Shown here: positions 16,580 through 24,104 of the stretch, in pieces
How positions within the stretch are numbered: the first letter of the stretch is position 1
How the letters are laid out: every line of letters starts with the position of its first letter
DNA from: Bradyrhizobium liaoningense
GTDB lineage: Bacteria > Pseudomonadota > Alphaproteobacteria > Rhizobiales > Xanthobacteraceae
Length of the DNA: 64,000 nt
NCBI RefSeq assembly: GCF_018130825.1
Contig: NZ_JAFCJS010000010.1
Location: forward strand, 124,001-188,000
Reading direction: 5' to 3'
The notes under the pieces: model-generated
Database searches by the model: none
What the model was told of the DNA's origin: nothing
What the model saw: the letters and a program-made list of their open reading frames with translations, nothing else
Made by a program: the position numbers and the translations under genes

Positions 16580-16768
16580 AATTGTCCAAAGTATGAATTG
16601 CCGAATGCAATCATCCAAACAGAGCCAATAGTCGAGATCAAGCACGGACTATTGCGGAGAGCTTTCCGGCCTCCTCGCCGCGCGAACAGGATGTTGCATA
16701 CATCATACTATTGGCGCCCGTCGCCACGCGGCGAAGTGCCCACAAGGTGGGAGCTCTGCTGTGCGCCG

Positions 16769-16906
16769 CTATCGGCGGTCCGGCAGATGGTCGAGGTCTT
16801 TCCCGGTGAGGGTAGCGCTGGCGAGATCGCGGCCGCACTGTCCCTTGTGACTGCAGAGCGGGACAGAACCGCTCCATGTCGCGCGCGACAGCAGCGGCTG
16901 CGCGCG
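16769..16906 (-). pseudogene. frameshifted remnant of a DUF6455 gene
   Basis: This stretch resembles the cysteine segment of the intact gene at 16927-17346. The remnant reads MERFCP in one frame, then after a one-base insertion continues as LCSHKGQCGRDLASATLTGK in the next frame and ends at TAG 16769. The intact gene reads MERVCALCNHKGECGRDL at the same place. The 5' part and a start codon are missing. After the cysteines the two sequences differ strongly, so this looks like an old or divergent paralogue, not a fresh duplication. Confidence 0.65.
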
Positions 16907-16926
16907 TCGGGACAATCAATTTTCGA

Positions 16927-17346
16927 TCACCGCGGCGCGAGGTCGGCGCGGTCGAGCGACTCCAGCGTCGCGGCGTTGGCGCAATAGCCGTGATAGTTCT
17001 CCGCGGCGGTGCCCTCAGTGAGATCGCGGCCGCACTCTCCCTTGTGATTGCAGAGCGCGCAGACCCGCTCCATGTCGCGCAGCAGCAGCGGCTGTGCGCG
17101 GCCGAGCCCCTCGGCACTGATGCCGAGCTGTTCCAGCATCTTCGGCAGCTCGTCCGCGGCATGCTTGCCGTGGCGGACCAGCTCTTCGAGATCATCAGGC
17201 GCGATCCTGAGATCGCTCGCGATGCGGTCGAAATCGGCGCGGTCGAGCTGCCGCATCTCGTTCATCTCGCGGCGATGCTTCAGCCAGTTTGCGAAGGACT
17301 CGATGAGGTCCTGAACGATGGGATAAGGCCTGCTTGCGGTGCTCAT
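16927..17346 (-). CDS. DUF6455-domain protein
   Basis: A 139-residue soluble protein with an N-terminal helical part rich in charged residues (ANWLKHRREMNEMRQLDRAD) and a C-terminal cysteine cluster. The cluster is CALCNHKGECGRDL followed by GYCANAATLESL. The four cysteines suggest a metal or Fe-S site, or a disulfide cage, typical of DUF6455. The family has no known function. A decayed second copy of its cysteine region lies directly downstream, and a family F repeat separates it from the glycosyltransferase gene. Confidence 0.75.
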   Translation of the reverse strand: MSTASRPYPIVQDLIESFANWLKHRREMNEMRQLDRADFDRIASDLRIAPDDLEELVRHGKHAADELPKMLEQLGISAEGLGRAQPLLLRDMERVCALCNHKGECGRDLTEGTAAENYHGYCANAATLESLDRADLAPR

Positions 17347-17440
17347 GCGAGGCTCCGTTGGGATCGTGGAATTGGAGCCAGATTAGGCACAATGGTGCAG
17401 GAGCGCGTTGCGCTGGATCAAATTGAGAAGCGATCAAGGT

Positions 17441-17560
17441 CGTGTCCCGGACGCGCTGCAGCGTGCAACGCTGCTGCGCAGAGCCGGGACCCAGTAATCC
17501 GGCGTGATGGGTCCCGGCTCTGCGGAGCGGCACTTCGCGCCGCACCGCGTCCGGGACACG
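17441..17560. repeat. intergenic palindromic element, family F
   Basis: 120 bp with exact 15-base inverted ends: CGTGTCCCGGACGCG and its complement. The inside has a second inverted pair around GAGCCGGGACCCA and TGGGTCCCGGCTC. It lies between the glycosyltransferase and DUF6455 genes, which are on the same (minus) strand. Confidence 0.9.
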
Positions 17561-17569
17561 CGACGAGAG

Positions 17570-18355
17570 CTACGCAAATCTCTCCGCCGCCCAGGCATAC
17601 AGGCTGCCCGGAATCGGCTTCTCGCCGCCGCGGCCCTTTGGCGAGATGTGCAGGCCGATGATCTCGGGGTTGGTGACGAGGCCGAGATAGCTCGTGGGAT
17701 CGAAGAACAGCTTTGGCTCGGCATGCACGGCATAGAACGACTGCTTCGGCAGCGCGTTCTGCAATTCGCCGGTGCGGCGCGCGAGCGCGGTGAGTGCCGC
17801 GGGGCCGTAGATCGCGACGCGAATATCCGAGAGCCGGTTCGAACCGCCGCGCAGGCGGCGCATCATGAAGGTGATGCGGTGGCGGACCGAGAGCCAGTTC
17901 GGCGTCAGCTCCTCCTGCTCCATCAGCTCTTCAAAGGCGGCAACGATGCCGTGGTCGGGCGGCAGGTAGATCACGGAATTGCCGAGCTGGCGTGGCCGCT
18001 CCCAGGCGAAATAGGGTTTTGCCGGATCGATCTCGGCGGGCTTGAGCAGCAGCACGTCGGCATCGAGCCAGAGGCCGAGCCCCTTCGCCATCAGCTTCAT
18101 GCGGAAGAAGTCGCTGAACTGCAGCGTGGTCCAGTCGCGCCAGCTGCCGTCGGGCTGCGGCGGCCGCAGCCGCTCCGAGAACGCGTGCGGCAGGATCGCT
18201 TCGGCCTCGGCGTTCGCGACGCCCGCCGGCAGGCCGGGAATGGGGTCGAAGCTGTAGACCGTAACCTTGTGGCCGGCCGCGAGCTGCGAGCGCAGACAGG
18301 TCTGGCGCAGTGCGTCCATCGGGCCATGCCAGAAGGTGACGATCTCGGGCAGCAT
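17570..18355 (-). CDS. DXD-motif glycosyltransferase
   Basis: A 261-residue protein that resembles capsular/lipopolysaccharide sugar transferases with a DXD motif (Gly_transf_sug family). It starts IVTFWHGPMDALRQTCLRS, has KLMAKGLGLWLDADVLLL with Asp98-x-Asp100 for the metal-nucleotide sugar, and FAWERPRQLGNSVIYLP after it. No membrane segment or signal peptide is present. It would transfer a sugar to a glycan acceptor at the cytoplasmic face. There are no other glycan genes nearby, so neither donor nor acceptor can be named. Confidence 0.7.
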   Translation of the reverse strand: MLPEIVTFWHGPMDALRQTCLRSQLAAGHKVTVYSFDPIPGLPAGVANAEAEAILPHAFSERLRPPQPDGSWRDWTTLQFSDFFRMKLMAKGLGLWLDADVLLLKPAEIDPAKPYFAWERPRQLGNSVIYLPPDHGIVAAFEELMEQEELTPNWLSVRHRITFMMRRLRGGSNRLSDIRVAIYGPAALTALARRTGELQNALPKQSFYAVHAEPKLFFDPTSYLGLVTNPEIIGLHISPKGRGGEKPIPGSLYAWAAERFA

Positions 18356-18384
18356 GCAGCGAAGCTATAGGAGACGAGCGGGGC

Positions 18385-18418
18385 AAAGAAAAAGCCCCGG
18401 CGCTTGCAACGCCGGGGC
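18385..18418 (-). terminator. Rho-independent terminator of leuD
   Basis: On the minus strand the 9-bp stem GCCCCGGCG with its complement and a 7-base loop is followed by TTTTTCTTT. It lies 19 bases after the leuD stop. Confidence 0.92.
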
Positions 18419-18436
18419 TCGGACGAAAACTTACGA

Positions 18437-19042
18437 TCAGGCCCAGGCGCGCTCGCGCTTGAGCTTCTCTTCATAGGTGTCGATCGAGGTCTTCTTCTCC
18501 ATGGTGAGACCGATGTCGTCGAGGCCGTTGATCAGGCAGTGCTTGCGGAACGGATCGATCTCGAACTTGACCTTGCCGCCGTCGGGACCGCGGATCTCCT
18601 GGTTCGGCAGGTCGATCGTCAGCGTCGCGTTGGCGCCGCGCTCGGCGTCGTCGAACAGCTTGTCGAGGTCTTCCTGCGAAACGCGGATCGGCAGAATGCC
18701 GTTCTTGAAGCAGTTGTTGTAGAAGATGTCGCCGAACGAGGTCGAGATCACGCAGCGGATGCCGAAGTCGAGCAGCGCCCAGGGCGCATGCTCGCGGCTC
18801 GAGCCGCAGCCGAAATTGTCGCCGGCCACCAGTACCTTCGCATTGCGATAGGCGGGCTGGTTGAGGACGAAATCCGGGTTCTCGCTGCCGTCGTCCTTGT
18901 AGCGCTGCTCGGAGAAGAGCCCCTTGCCAAGGCCGGTGCGCTTGATGGTCTTGAGGTACTGCTTCGGAATGATCATGTCGGTGTCGACATTGATGATCTT
19001 CAGCGGCGCCGCGACGCCTTCCAGCGTGGTGAACTTGTCCAT
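18437..19042 (-). CDS. leuD: 3-isopropylmalate dehydratase small subunit
   Basis: A 201-residue LeuD, the swivelling small subunit that pairs with LeuC to isomerise 2- to 3-isopropylmalate. The conserved start INVDTDMIIPKQYLKTIKRT and the active-site loop GDNFGCGSSREHAPWAL are present. Start ATG 19042 follows GGGAAAGCGCAACC. leuC is 2.7 kb away on the same strand, but genes on both strands lie between them, so the two subunits are made from separate transcripts. A strong terminator follows leuD. Confidence 0.96.
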   Translation of the reverse strand: MDKFTTLEGVAAPLKIINVDTDMIIPKQYLKTIKRTGLGKGLFSEQRYKDDGSENPDFVLNQPAYRNAKVLVAGDNFGCGSSREHAPWALLDFGIRCVISTSFGDIFYNNCFKNGILPIRVSQEDLDKLFDDAERGANATLTIDLPNQEIRGPDGGKVKFEIDPFRKHCLINGLDDIGLTMEKKTSIDTYEEKLKRERAWA

Positions 19043-19123
19043 GGTTGCGCTTTCCCGGGTAGGTCTGGGGGAACCGCTATTTATCGCGATCGGGGCGGGA
19101 ATCCTAGGCCGAATTCGGCAGAT

Positions 19124-19522
19124 CTAGTCTGCCTTAGCCTCAATCGCGGCCATATCGTCGTCCGAGAGACCGAAATGGTGGCCGATCTCGTGGATCAGGA
19201 CGTGGCGGACGATATGGCCGAGGCTTTCGTCGTGCTCGGCCCAGTAGTCCAGGATCGGGCGGCGGTAGAGCCAGACCATGTTGGGCAGCCGCGCCACGTC
19301 GCCAAGACTCTGCTGGGGCAGGCCGACGCCCTGGAACAGGCCGAGCAGGTCGAACTCGCTCTCGCATTCCATCTCGTCCAGGACCTCGTCGGTCGGGAAG
19401 TCGTCGACGCGGAGAATCACGCCCTCGCAGAGCTTGCGAAATTCCGCCGGCAGGCGGTCGAAGATGTCATGGGCCGTCGCTTCCATTTCGGCCAGCGAGG
19501 GCGCTTTCAATTCCGTCCACAT
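19124..19522 (-). CDS. zincin-like metallopeptidase family protein
   Basis: A 132-residue cytoplasmic protein of the PF06262 (possibly Zn-dependent protease, MMP-like) family. The signature HEIGHHFG is at residues 111-118, near the C-terminus as usual for this short family, preceded by IVRHVLI. The N-terminal half (FDRLPAEFRKLCEGVILRVD) matches the family start. No protease activity has been clearly assigned to such proteins, so the biological role is open. It lies 81 bases upstream of leuD on the same strand. Confidence 0.8.
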   Translation of the reverse strand: MWTELKAPSLAEMEATAHDIFDRLPAEFRKLCEGVILRVDDFPTDEVLDEMECESEFDLLGLFQGVGLPQQSLGDVARLPNMVWLYRRPILDYWAEHDESLGHIVRHVLIHEIGHHFGLSDDDMAAIEAKAD

Positions 19523-19648
19523 GAGACCGTCATAGCGCGGGTTCCGCGGCGATGCATCCCGCTTTATAGGATCGGGGCGTTGACGCCGCGCGCGAAAACG
19601 AGGAGCGTACGGCGCATCAAGGGGTTGGCTCAGGTCGGTGGTGATGTG

Positions 19649-19978
19649 ATGCGGGCGGGAACAGCAGTACCGGTTCTACTGTGCATGGGGTTGTTTTCGA
19701 CTTTTTTTGTCGGCGCGAAGGCCAATGCCCAGGCGCAGATGGCTGCTCCCGAGATCCGGCTGGCCCAGGCGGTCTCGCCCGACGACGTCCCTCCACCGCG
19801 CCGGCGGCCCCCGGCGCGCCTGCGCGTCACGCCCTATTACACCCCTGATGGCGTCTATCCCCGCTACAATCCCGGTCCCGACGCGGTCCGCGAATGCAAC
19901 GTCGCCTATGTGCAGGAACACAGGCCCAGCGGCACAGTAATCACGCCGCATATGAGCTGCTACTGGCGCCGGGGCTGA
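19649..19978 (+). CDS. small exported protein of unknown function
   Basis: A 109-residue protein with a signal peptide (MRAGTAVPVLLCMGLFSTFF, cleavage near ANA-QA). The mature part has a proline/arginine stretch (DDVPPPRRRPPARLRV) and a tyrosine-rich part ending in a two-cysteine segment, ECNVAYVQEH ... MSCYWRRG. The start is uncertain: ATG 19649 is used, and an in-frame GTG is just upstream. It is followed 33 bases later by another small exported protein gene, so the two may be cotranscribed. I do not recognise a named family. Confidence 0.65.
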   Translation: MRAGTAVPVLLCMGLFSTFFVGAKANAQAQMAAPEIRLAQAVSPDDVPPPRRRPPARLRVTPYYTPDGVYPRYNPGPDAVRECNVAYVQEHRPSGTVITPHMSCYWRRG

Positions 19979-20011
19979 CGCCGGCAGCGCGGAGGCCTCG
20001 TGAGGGTCATC

Positions 20012-20275
20012 ATGGCGAGATGGATTGCACTGGCCGCATTTGCCGTCGCGCTTGCCGCCGGCCTGCCTCGCGCTTCTGCGGCACACAGGGTGACGGTGCC
20101 GGAGGCCTCGGCGGGGATCGCGGTTTTCGATGCGCGGCGACACGTGCGAACCTCTGACATCGTGCGGCCTGCCGTGCGCCGTGATCCACGCTATTACGCG
20201 CGCCCGGCCTATTATCGTCCCTATCCCTACGCCGTGCCCGCCCCCTTCGTGTTCGGCTACGGGCCGTTCTGGTGA
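20012..20275 (+). CDS. small exported Tyr/Pro-rich protein
   Basis: An 87-residue protein with a signal peptide (MARWIALAAFAVALAAGLPR, cleavage near ASA-AH). The short mature part ends in a Tyr/Pro-rich run (ARPAYYRPYPYAVPAPFVFG). ATG 20012 has GAGGG five bases upstream; a GTG at 20000 in the same frame has GGAGG before it and would add four residues. It is probably cotranscribed with the preceding exported protein and nearly abuts the convergent DUF1330 gene. Function unknown. Confidence 0.6.
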   Translation: MARWIALAAFAVALAAGLPRASAAHRVTVPEASAGIAVFDARRHVRTSDIVRPAVRRDPRYYARPAYYRPYPYAVPAPFVFGYGPFW

Positions 20276-20279
20276 TCCG

Positions 20280-20579
20280 CTAACCGGCCGGCGCAAATCC
20301 CTTCACCAGCAGCACCGTCGCCTGCGCCCCCGCCTTGCGGTCGCGCGAGATGTCTTCGTATTCGGGCGAGTTCGAGAAGGCGAGGAATGCCGCCTCGTCG
20401 GGAAACGACATCATGACGAGCTTGTCGTGCGGCCATGCGCCCTCGAGCACGCGCGGATGTTCATCGGCGGCGAGCAGCCGCCCGTTGTACTTCCTGAACA
20501 CGTCAAAGAACCGCGCCTGATAGCGGTCATAGGCAGCGCGGTCAGTCATCTTCAATTGCGCAATCGCGTAGACCGTCAT
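20280..20579 (-). CDS. DUF1330-domain protein
   Basis: A 99-residue protein of the DUF1330 dimeric alpha-beta barrel family. It starts MTVYAIAQLKMTDRAAYDRY, continues with FRKYNGRLLAADEHPRVLEG and FPDEAAFLAFSNSPEYEDI, all family hallmarks. No signal peptide. Such small ferredoxin-like-fold proteins have no established reaction. ATG 20579 starts the domain directly; the longer frame upstream reads through a repeat and is rejected. Its stop is only 5 bases from the end of the convergent small exported protein gene. Confidence 0.85.
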   Translation of the reverse strand: MTVYAIAQLKMTDRAAYDRYQARFFDVFRKYNGRLLAADEHPRVLEGAWPHDKLVMMSFPDEAAFLAFSNSPEYEDISRDRKAGAQATVLLVKGFAPAG

Positions 20580-20602
20580 CGCAAGAATTCCTTCGCAATC
20601 TT

Positions 20603-20690
20603 GTAGCCCGGATGGAGCGTAGCGAAATCCGGGAATTTCGTGCGGCGTGTGACACCATTCCCGGATTGCGCTGCGCTTCATCCGGGCTAC
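20603..20690. repeat. intergenic palindromic element, family B
   Basis: 88 bp with GTAGCCCGGATG at the left and CATCCGGGCTAC at the right. Inner inverted arms (AAATCCGGGAAT and ATTCCCGGATT) flank a short spacer. It sits just upstream of the DUF1330 gene and may overlap its leader. Confidence 0.88.
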
Positions 20691-20835
20691 GGCGTCGTGC
20701 CGCTCGGAAACCTCGTCTATTCATAACGCGTTCACGTCGCTGTCCGTAATTTAATCTCGGGAGCGACTGCAAATGAACAGCGGCGGCGCGAGACGTTGCG
20801 CCGCAATGCCGCTGTCCACATTCAGGGAGAATTCC

Positions 20836-21381
20836 ATGCCGAGGAGTTTGGGTCTCAGGGCAAGCCCGATGCGCTTGCTCGGGATTGCGGCTGCCGCGAC
20901 GCTGATGCTGACGGCCGGGACGGCGCGCCGCGCCGAAGCGCTCAGCTTGATCAATCCGGCGACGTCACCCGCGACGAAGGCCGCGGCCGACGACCTCGTC
21001 ACGCAGGTCCGGCATGGCGGCGGCGGACATGGTGGTGGCGGACATTTTCACGGCGGCGGTGGCTTCCGCGGTGGCGGCGGACATTTCGGCGGATTCCGCG
21101 GCGGCGGCTTTCATGGCGGCGGCTTCCGCGCCGCGCCGGCCTTCCACGGCGGCGGTATTCGCTACGGCGGATTTCGTCATTACGGCGGCTACCACCGCCA
21201 CTGGGGCTATCGCCCCCATTTCGGCTATCGCCACTTCCACCGGCGCTATTATTACGGCGGCTACTATCCCTACTACCACTATCCGCGCCGCTGCCGGATC
21301 ATCTGGACCTATTACGGCCCGCGCCGTATCTGCCGCTGGCACCATTGGCGCCGCTGGCACAACCCGTACCGCTATTGGTAA
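20836..21381 (+). CDS. exported Gly/His/Tyr-rich protein
   Basis: A 181-residue protein with an N-terminal signal (LRASPMRLLGIAAAATLMLT), then a long low-complexity part. Residues about 80-125 repeat G-G-G with His and Phe, and about 130-175 are rich in Tyr, His and Arg, with two cysteines in CRIIWTYYGPRRICRW. ATG 20836 has CAGGGAGA upstream. Proteins of this composition are frequent in Bradyrhizobium-type genomes and are likely envelope proteins, perhaps metal-binding because of the histidines. No function is established. A hairpin terminator follows. Confidence 0.7.
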   Translation: MPRSLGLRASPMRLLGIAAAATLMLTAGTARRAEALSLINPATSPATKAAADDLVTQVRHGGGGHGGGGHFHGGGGFRGGGGHFGGFRGGGFHGGGFRAAPAFHGGGIRYGGFRHYGGYHRHWGYRPHFGYRHFHRRYYYGGYYPYYHYPRRCRIIWTYYGPRRICRWHHWRRWHNPYRYW

Positions 21382-21398
21382 GCACGATCGAAATGAAG

Positions 21399-21425
21399 AG
21401 GGCGCCGTGACGGCGCCCTTTGTTC
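21399..21425 (+). terminator. hairpin terminator, possibly used from both sides
   Basis: A 9-bp stem AGGGCGCCG with its complement and a 3-base loop, followed by TTTGTT on the plus strand. It lies 18 bases after the Gly/His-rich gene and 10 bases before the end of the convergent small gene. The T-tail is short. Confidence 0.6.
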
Positions 21426-21434
21426 ATCCGGTCA

Positions 21435-21644
21435 TTACAGCCAATCCTTCAGCTTCCACGACGAAGCCTTCCACCGCATCAGGTTCTCGACCTTCCACTG
21501 CCGAAACATCGCCGGCGGCCAGCGGCTGAGCTTTGAGGTCTCCTCGACCTCGGGCTTCGCGACGATGCGAAGCGGCGCGGCGCGCCGCCGGTGCTGGCGC
21601 GTCGCCTCGCTGATCAGATCGACATATTCGGGCTTGTTGGCCAT
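21435..21644 (-). CDS. small basic protein of unknown function
   Basis: A 69-residue basic protein: MANKPEYVDLISEATRQHRR, then a proline/tryptophan-rich C-terminal half ending WKASSWKLKDWL. There is no signal peptide. It is oriented like leuC and lies 95 bases downstream of it. The terminal tryptophan and lysine pattern looks like a real peptide rather than a shadow frame, and no gene overlaps it, but I know no family. Confidence 0.5.
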   Translation of the reverse strand: MANKPEYVDLISEATRQHRRRAAPLRIVAKPEVEETSKLSRWPPAMFRQWKVENLMRWKASSWKLKDWL

Positions 21645-21738
21645 GGCTTTGCGTCCTCGCGAACCGTCGCGAGGACGCAGTGTCGTTGCGGGCGATTAAC
21701 GGCGCTTTGCCGCGATCGCTACAATTGCAGGAACCGGC

Positions 21739-23145
21739 TTACCGCCAGTCCCGGACGTCGACGAAGTGACCCGCGATCGCGGCAGCCGCCGCCATTGCCG
21801 GCGACACCAGATGCGTGCGGCCCTTGAAGCCCTGGCGGCCCTCGAAGTTGCGGTTCGAGGTCGAAGCGCAGCGCTCTTCCGGCTTCAGCTTGTCCGGGTT
21901 CATGGCGAGGCACATCGAGCAGCCCGGCTCGCGCCATTCGAAACCGGCCTTGATGAAGATCTTGTCGAGCCCCTCGGCCTCGGCCTGCTCCTTCACGATG
22001 CCGGAGCCCGGCACCACCATGGCGTTGACGTTCGCTGAAACGGTCTTGCCTTCAGCAATCTTCGCTGCCGCGCGCAGGTCCTCGATGCGGCCGTTGGTGC
22101 AGGAGCCGATGAAGACGCGGTCGAGCTTGATGTCGGTGATCTTCGTGCCCGCGGTCAGGCCCATATATTTCAGCGCGCGGTGCTTGGAGATGCGCTTGGC
22201 CTCGTCCGCGATCTTGTCGGGATCGGGCACGATGCCGGTGACCGAGATGACGTCCTCTGGGCTCGTGCCCCAGGTCACGATCGGCGGCAGTTTTGCTGCA
22301 TCGAGGCGCAGCTCGTGGTCGAAATGCGCGCCTTCGTCGGAACGCAGCTTCTCCCAGTAGCGCATCGCCGCGTCCCACGCCGCGCCCTTCGGCGACTTCG
22401 GACGGTCGCGCAGGAAGTCGTAGGCCTTCTGGTCGGGTGCAACCAGGCCAGCGCGCGCGCCGCCTTCGATCGACATGTTGCAGACCGTCATGCGGCCTTC
22501 CATCGAGAGCGCGCGGATCGCATCGCCCGCGTATTCCAGCACGTAGCCGGTGCCGCCCGCGGTGCCGATCTCGCCGATGATGGCCAGGATGATATCCTTG
22601 CCGGTCACGCCGTCGGGCAATTTGCCGTCGACGGTGACGCGCATGTTCTTGGCCTTCTTCTGGATCAGCGTCTGCGTCGCCAGAACGTGCTCGACCTCGG
22701 ACGTGCCGATGCCGTGCGCAAGCGCGCCGAACGCGCCATGCGTCGAGGTATGGCTGTCACCGCAGACGATGGTGGTGCCGGGCAGGGTAAAGCCCTGCTC
22801 GGGGCCGATGACGTGGACGATGCCCTGGCGCTTGTCGAACTCGTTGTAATATTCGATGCCGAATTCCTTGGCGTTCTCGGCCAGCGCCTTGATCTGCTCG
22901 ATGCTCTCAGGATCGGGGTTCGGCTTGGTGCGATCGGTGGTCGGCACGTTGTGGTCGACGACCGCGAGCGTCTTCTCGGGTGCGTGGACCTTGCGGCCCG
23001 TCGCGCGCAGGCCTTCGAACGCCTGCGGCGAGGTCACCTCGTGGACCAGGTGACGGTCGATATAGAGCAGGCAGGTGCCGTCGTTGGCTTCGTGCACCAG
23101 ATGGTCGTTCCAGATCTTGTCGTACAGGGTGGTCGGCTTGGACAT
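21739..23145 (-). CDS. leuC: 3-isopropylmalate dehydratase large subunit
   Basis: A 468-residue LeuC, the [4Fe-4S] subunit of isopropylmalate isomerase in leucine synthesis. The cluster ligands are Cys349 (FIGSCTNGR), Cys409 and Cys412 (GCSMCLAMN). The aconitase-family sequence VCGDSHTSTHGAFGALAHGI is near residue 130. ATG 23145 has CCCGGAGCTCAAG upstream. The leader of about 200 bases separates the start from a candidate promoter with an overlapping dyad near 23340-23364. The small subunit LeuD is encoded 2.7 kb downstream in a separate unit. Confidence 0.96.
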   Translation of the reverse strand: MSKPTTLYDKIWNDHLVHEANDGTCLLYIDRHLVHEVTSPQAFEGLRATGRKVHAPEKTLAVVDHNVPTTDRTKPNPDPESIEQIKALAENAKEFGIEYYNEFDKRQGIVHVIGPEQGFTLPGTTIVCGDSHTSTHGAFGALAHGIGTSEVEHVLATQTLIQKKAKNMRVTVDGKLPDGVTGKDIILAIIGEIGTAGGTGYVLEYAGDAIRALSMEGRMTVCNMSIEGGARAGLVAPDQKAYDFLRDRPKSPKGAAWDAAMRYWEKLRSDEGAHFDHELRLDAAKLPPIVTWGTSPEDVISVTGIVPDPDKIADEAKRISKHRALKYMGLTAGTKITDIKLDRVFIGSCTNGRIEDLRAAAKIAEGKTVSANVNAMVVPGSGIVKEQAEAEGLDKIFIKAGFEWREPGCSMCLAMNPDKLKPEERCASTSNRNFEGRQGFKGRTHLVSPAMAAAAAIAGHFVDVRDWR

Positions 23146-23339
23146 GAGCTTGAGCTCCGGGAATGTTATGAAAGCGGATTGCGCGCCTCGCGCGCGGGCA
23201 ACAAAATCGTCAGCGCAGCTTTTAGGCTGCGCGCGTAAGCTCTGACGTTGCCGAGGTCGCGAAGCGTCCGAAGAACCGGCCAGGCAGCCGCGAGCGATCG
23301 TCGATGACGATGCGCCGGACAGGTGCGAAGCTGGTCAGA

Positions 23340-23364
23340 TCTGGAAACATTCCAAGAATATATA
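23340..23364 (-). promoter_or_regulatory. candidate leuC promoter -10 with overlapping Irr-like dyad
   Basis: On the minus strand TATATA (23364-23359, within TGCTATATATTC) could be a -10. Right after it is the dyad CTTGGAATGTTTCCAGA (23356-23340), with a perfect TGGAA/TTCCA inner part. It fits the Irr iron-control element pattern TTTAGAAnnnTTCTAAA at 10 of 14 positions, and two of the mismatches are symmetrical. A repressor there would cover the transcription start. No good -35 is visible. Confidence 0.3.
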
Positions 23365-23423
23365 GCAGGCCGAATTGGAATCGCGAGTGGTTTCAAATGC
23401 CCGCCAACGCGCGCCATGCATGC

Positions 23424-23528
23424 CCCTCATCCTGAGGAGCGCGCTCTTGGCGCGCGTCTCGAAGGATGAAGGCCCGGCTGGTGGCCTCGCCCTTCGAGAC
23501 GCGCGTTCCGCGCTCCTCAGGGTGAGGG
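23424..23528. repeat. intergenic palindromic element, family E
   Basis: 105 bp with CCCTCATCCTGAGGAGC at the left and GCTCCTCAGGGTGAGGG at the right. Inner inverted arms are GCGTCTCGAAGGATGA and CCTTCGAGACGCGC. It lies between the rplS terminator and the leuC promoter region, within the 470-base gap between these two genes. Confidence 0.9.
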
Positions 23529-23558
23529 ACGGGCACCTTGCGCGCCGCACTGACGCAA

Positions 23559-23589
23559 CAAAAAAAGCGCGGAGCCGAGCCCCGCGCTT
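23559..23589 (-). terminator. Rho-independent terminator of the ffh-rpsP-rimM-trmD-rplS operon
   Basis: On the minus strand AAGCGCGG pairs with CCGCGCTT around an 8-9-base loop, followed by a run of seven Ts and TGTTG. It lies about 27 bases after the rplS stop, so it closes the operon before leuC. Confidence 0.9.
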
Positions 23590-23615
23590 TCGAAAGACTT
23601 GCCTGGTGGCGAAGC

Positions 23616-23996
23616 TTACTCGCCGACGGCGGCCTGGCGGTCCTGCTTCTCGACGATGCGGGCCGACTTGCCGCGAAGGTTGCGGAGATAATAGAGCTTG
23701 GCGCGACGCACCTTGCCGCGGCGCACCACCTTGATCGAGTCGATCATCGGGGAGAGCAGCGGGAATACGCGCTCGACGCCCTCGCCATAGGAGATCTTGC
23801 GAACGGTGAAGCTCTCGTTGAGGCCACCGCCGGAACGGCCGATGCAGACGCCTTCATAGGCCTGCACGCGGGTGCGGTCGCCTTCGACGACCTTCACGTT
23901 GACGATCACGGTGTCGCCGGGGGCGAATTCCGGAATCTCCTTGGTGGCGGAGAGCTTCTCGAACTGCTCTTTTTCAAGCTGTTGGATCAGGTTCAT
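23616..23996 (-). CDS. rplS: 50S ribosomal protein L19
   Basis: A 126-residue L19, which sits at the 30S-50S interface. The family segments are complete: MNLIQQLEKEQFEKL, the DTVIVNVKVVEGDRTRVQAY strand region, and VERVFPLLSPMIDSIKVVRR. It has the normal length with a short C-terminal tail. It is the last gene of the ffh-rpsP-rimM-trmD-rplS group and is followed by a strong terminator. About 108 bases separate it from trmD. Confidence 0.97.
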   Translation of the reverse strand: MNLIQQLEKEQFEKLSATKEIPEFAPGDTVIVNVKVVEGDRTRVQAYEGVCIGRSGGGLNESFTVRKISYGEGVERVFPLLSPMIDSIKVVRRGKVRRAKLYYLRNLRGKSARIVEKQDRQAAVGE

Positions 23997-24104
23997 GGGG
24001 TAATCTCCATCGGCGCGCCCAGCCGCAGATCGGGGGCTGCGCGAAATTCGTCTATCCAGCTATTGCGGATTTGGCCGCTCCTATAAGGCAAGCCGGAGCG
24101 TTTG

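Noticed and set aside
23166..23417. 83-codon frame upstream of leuC considered as a leader peptide
   Set aside because: It has few and dispersed leucine codons, no ribosome-binding site, and starts upstream of the likely promoter.
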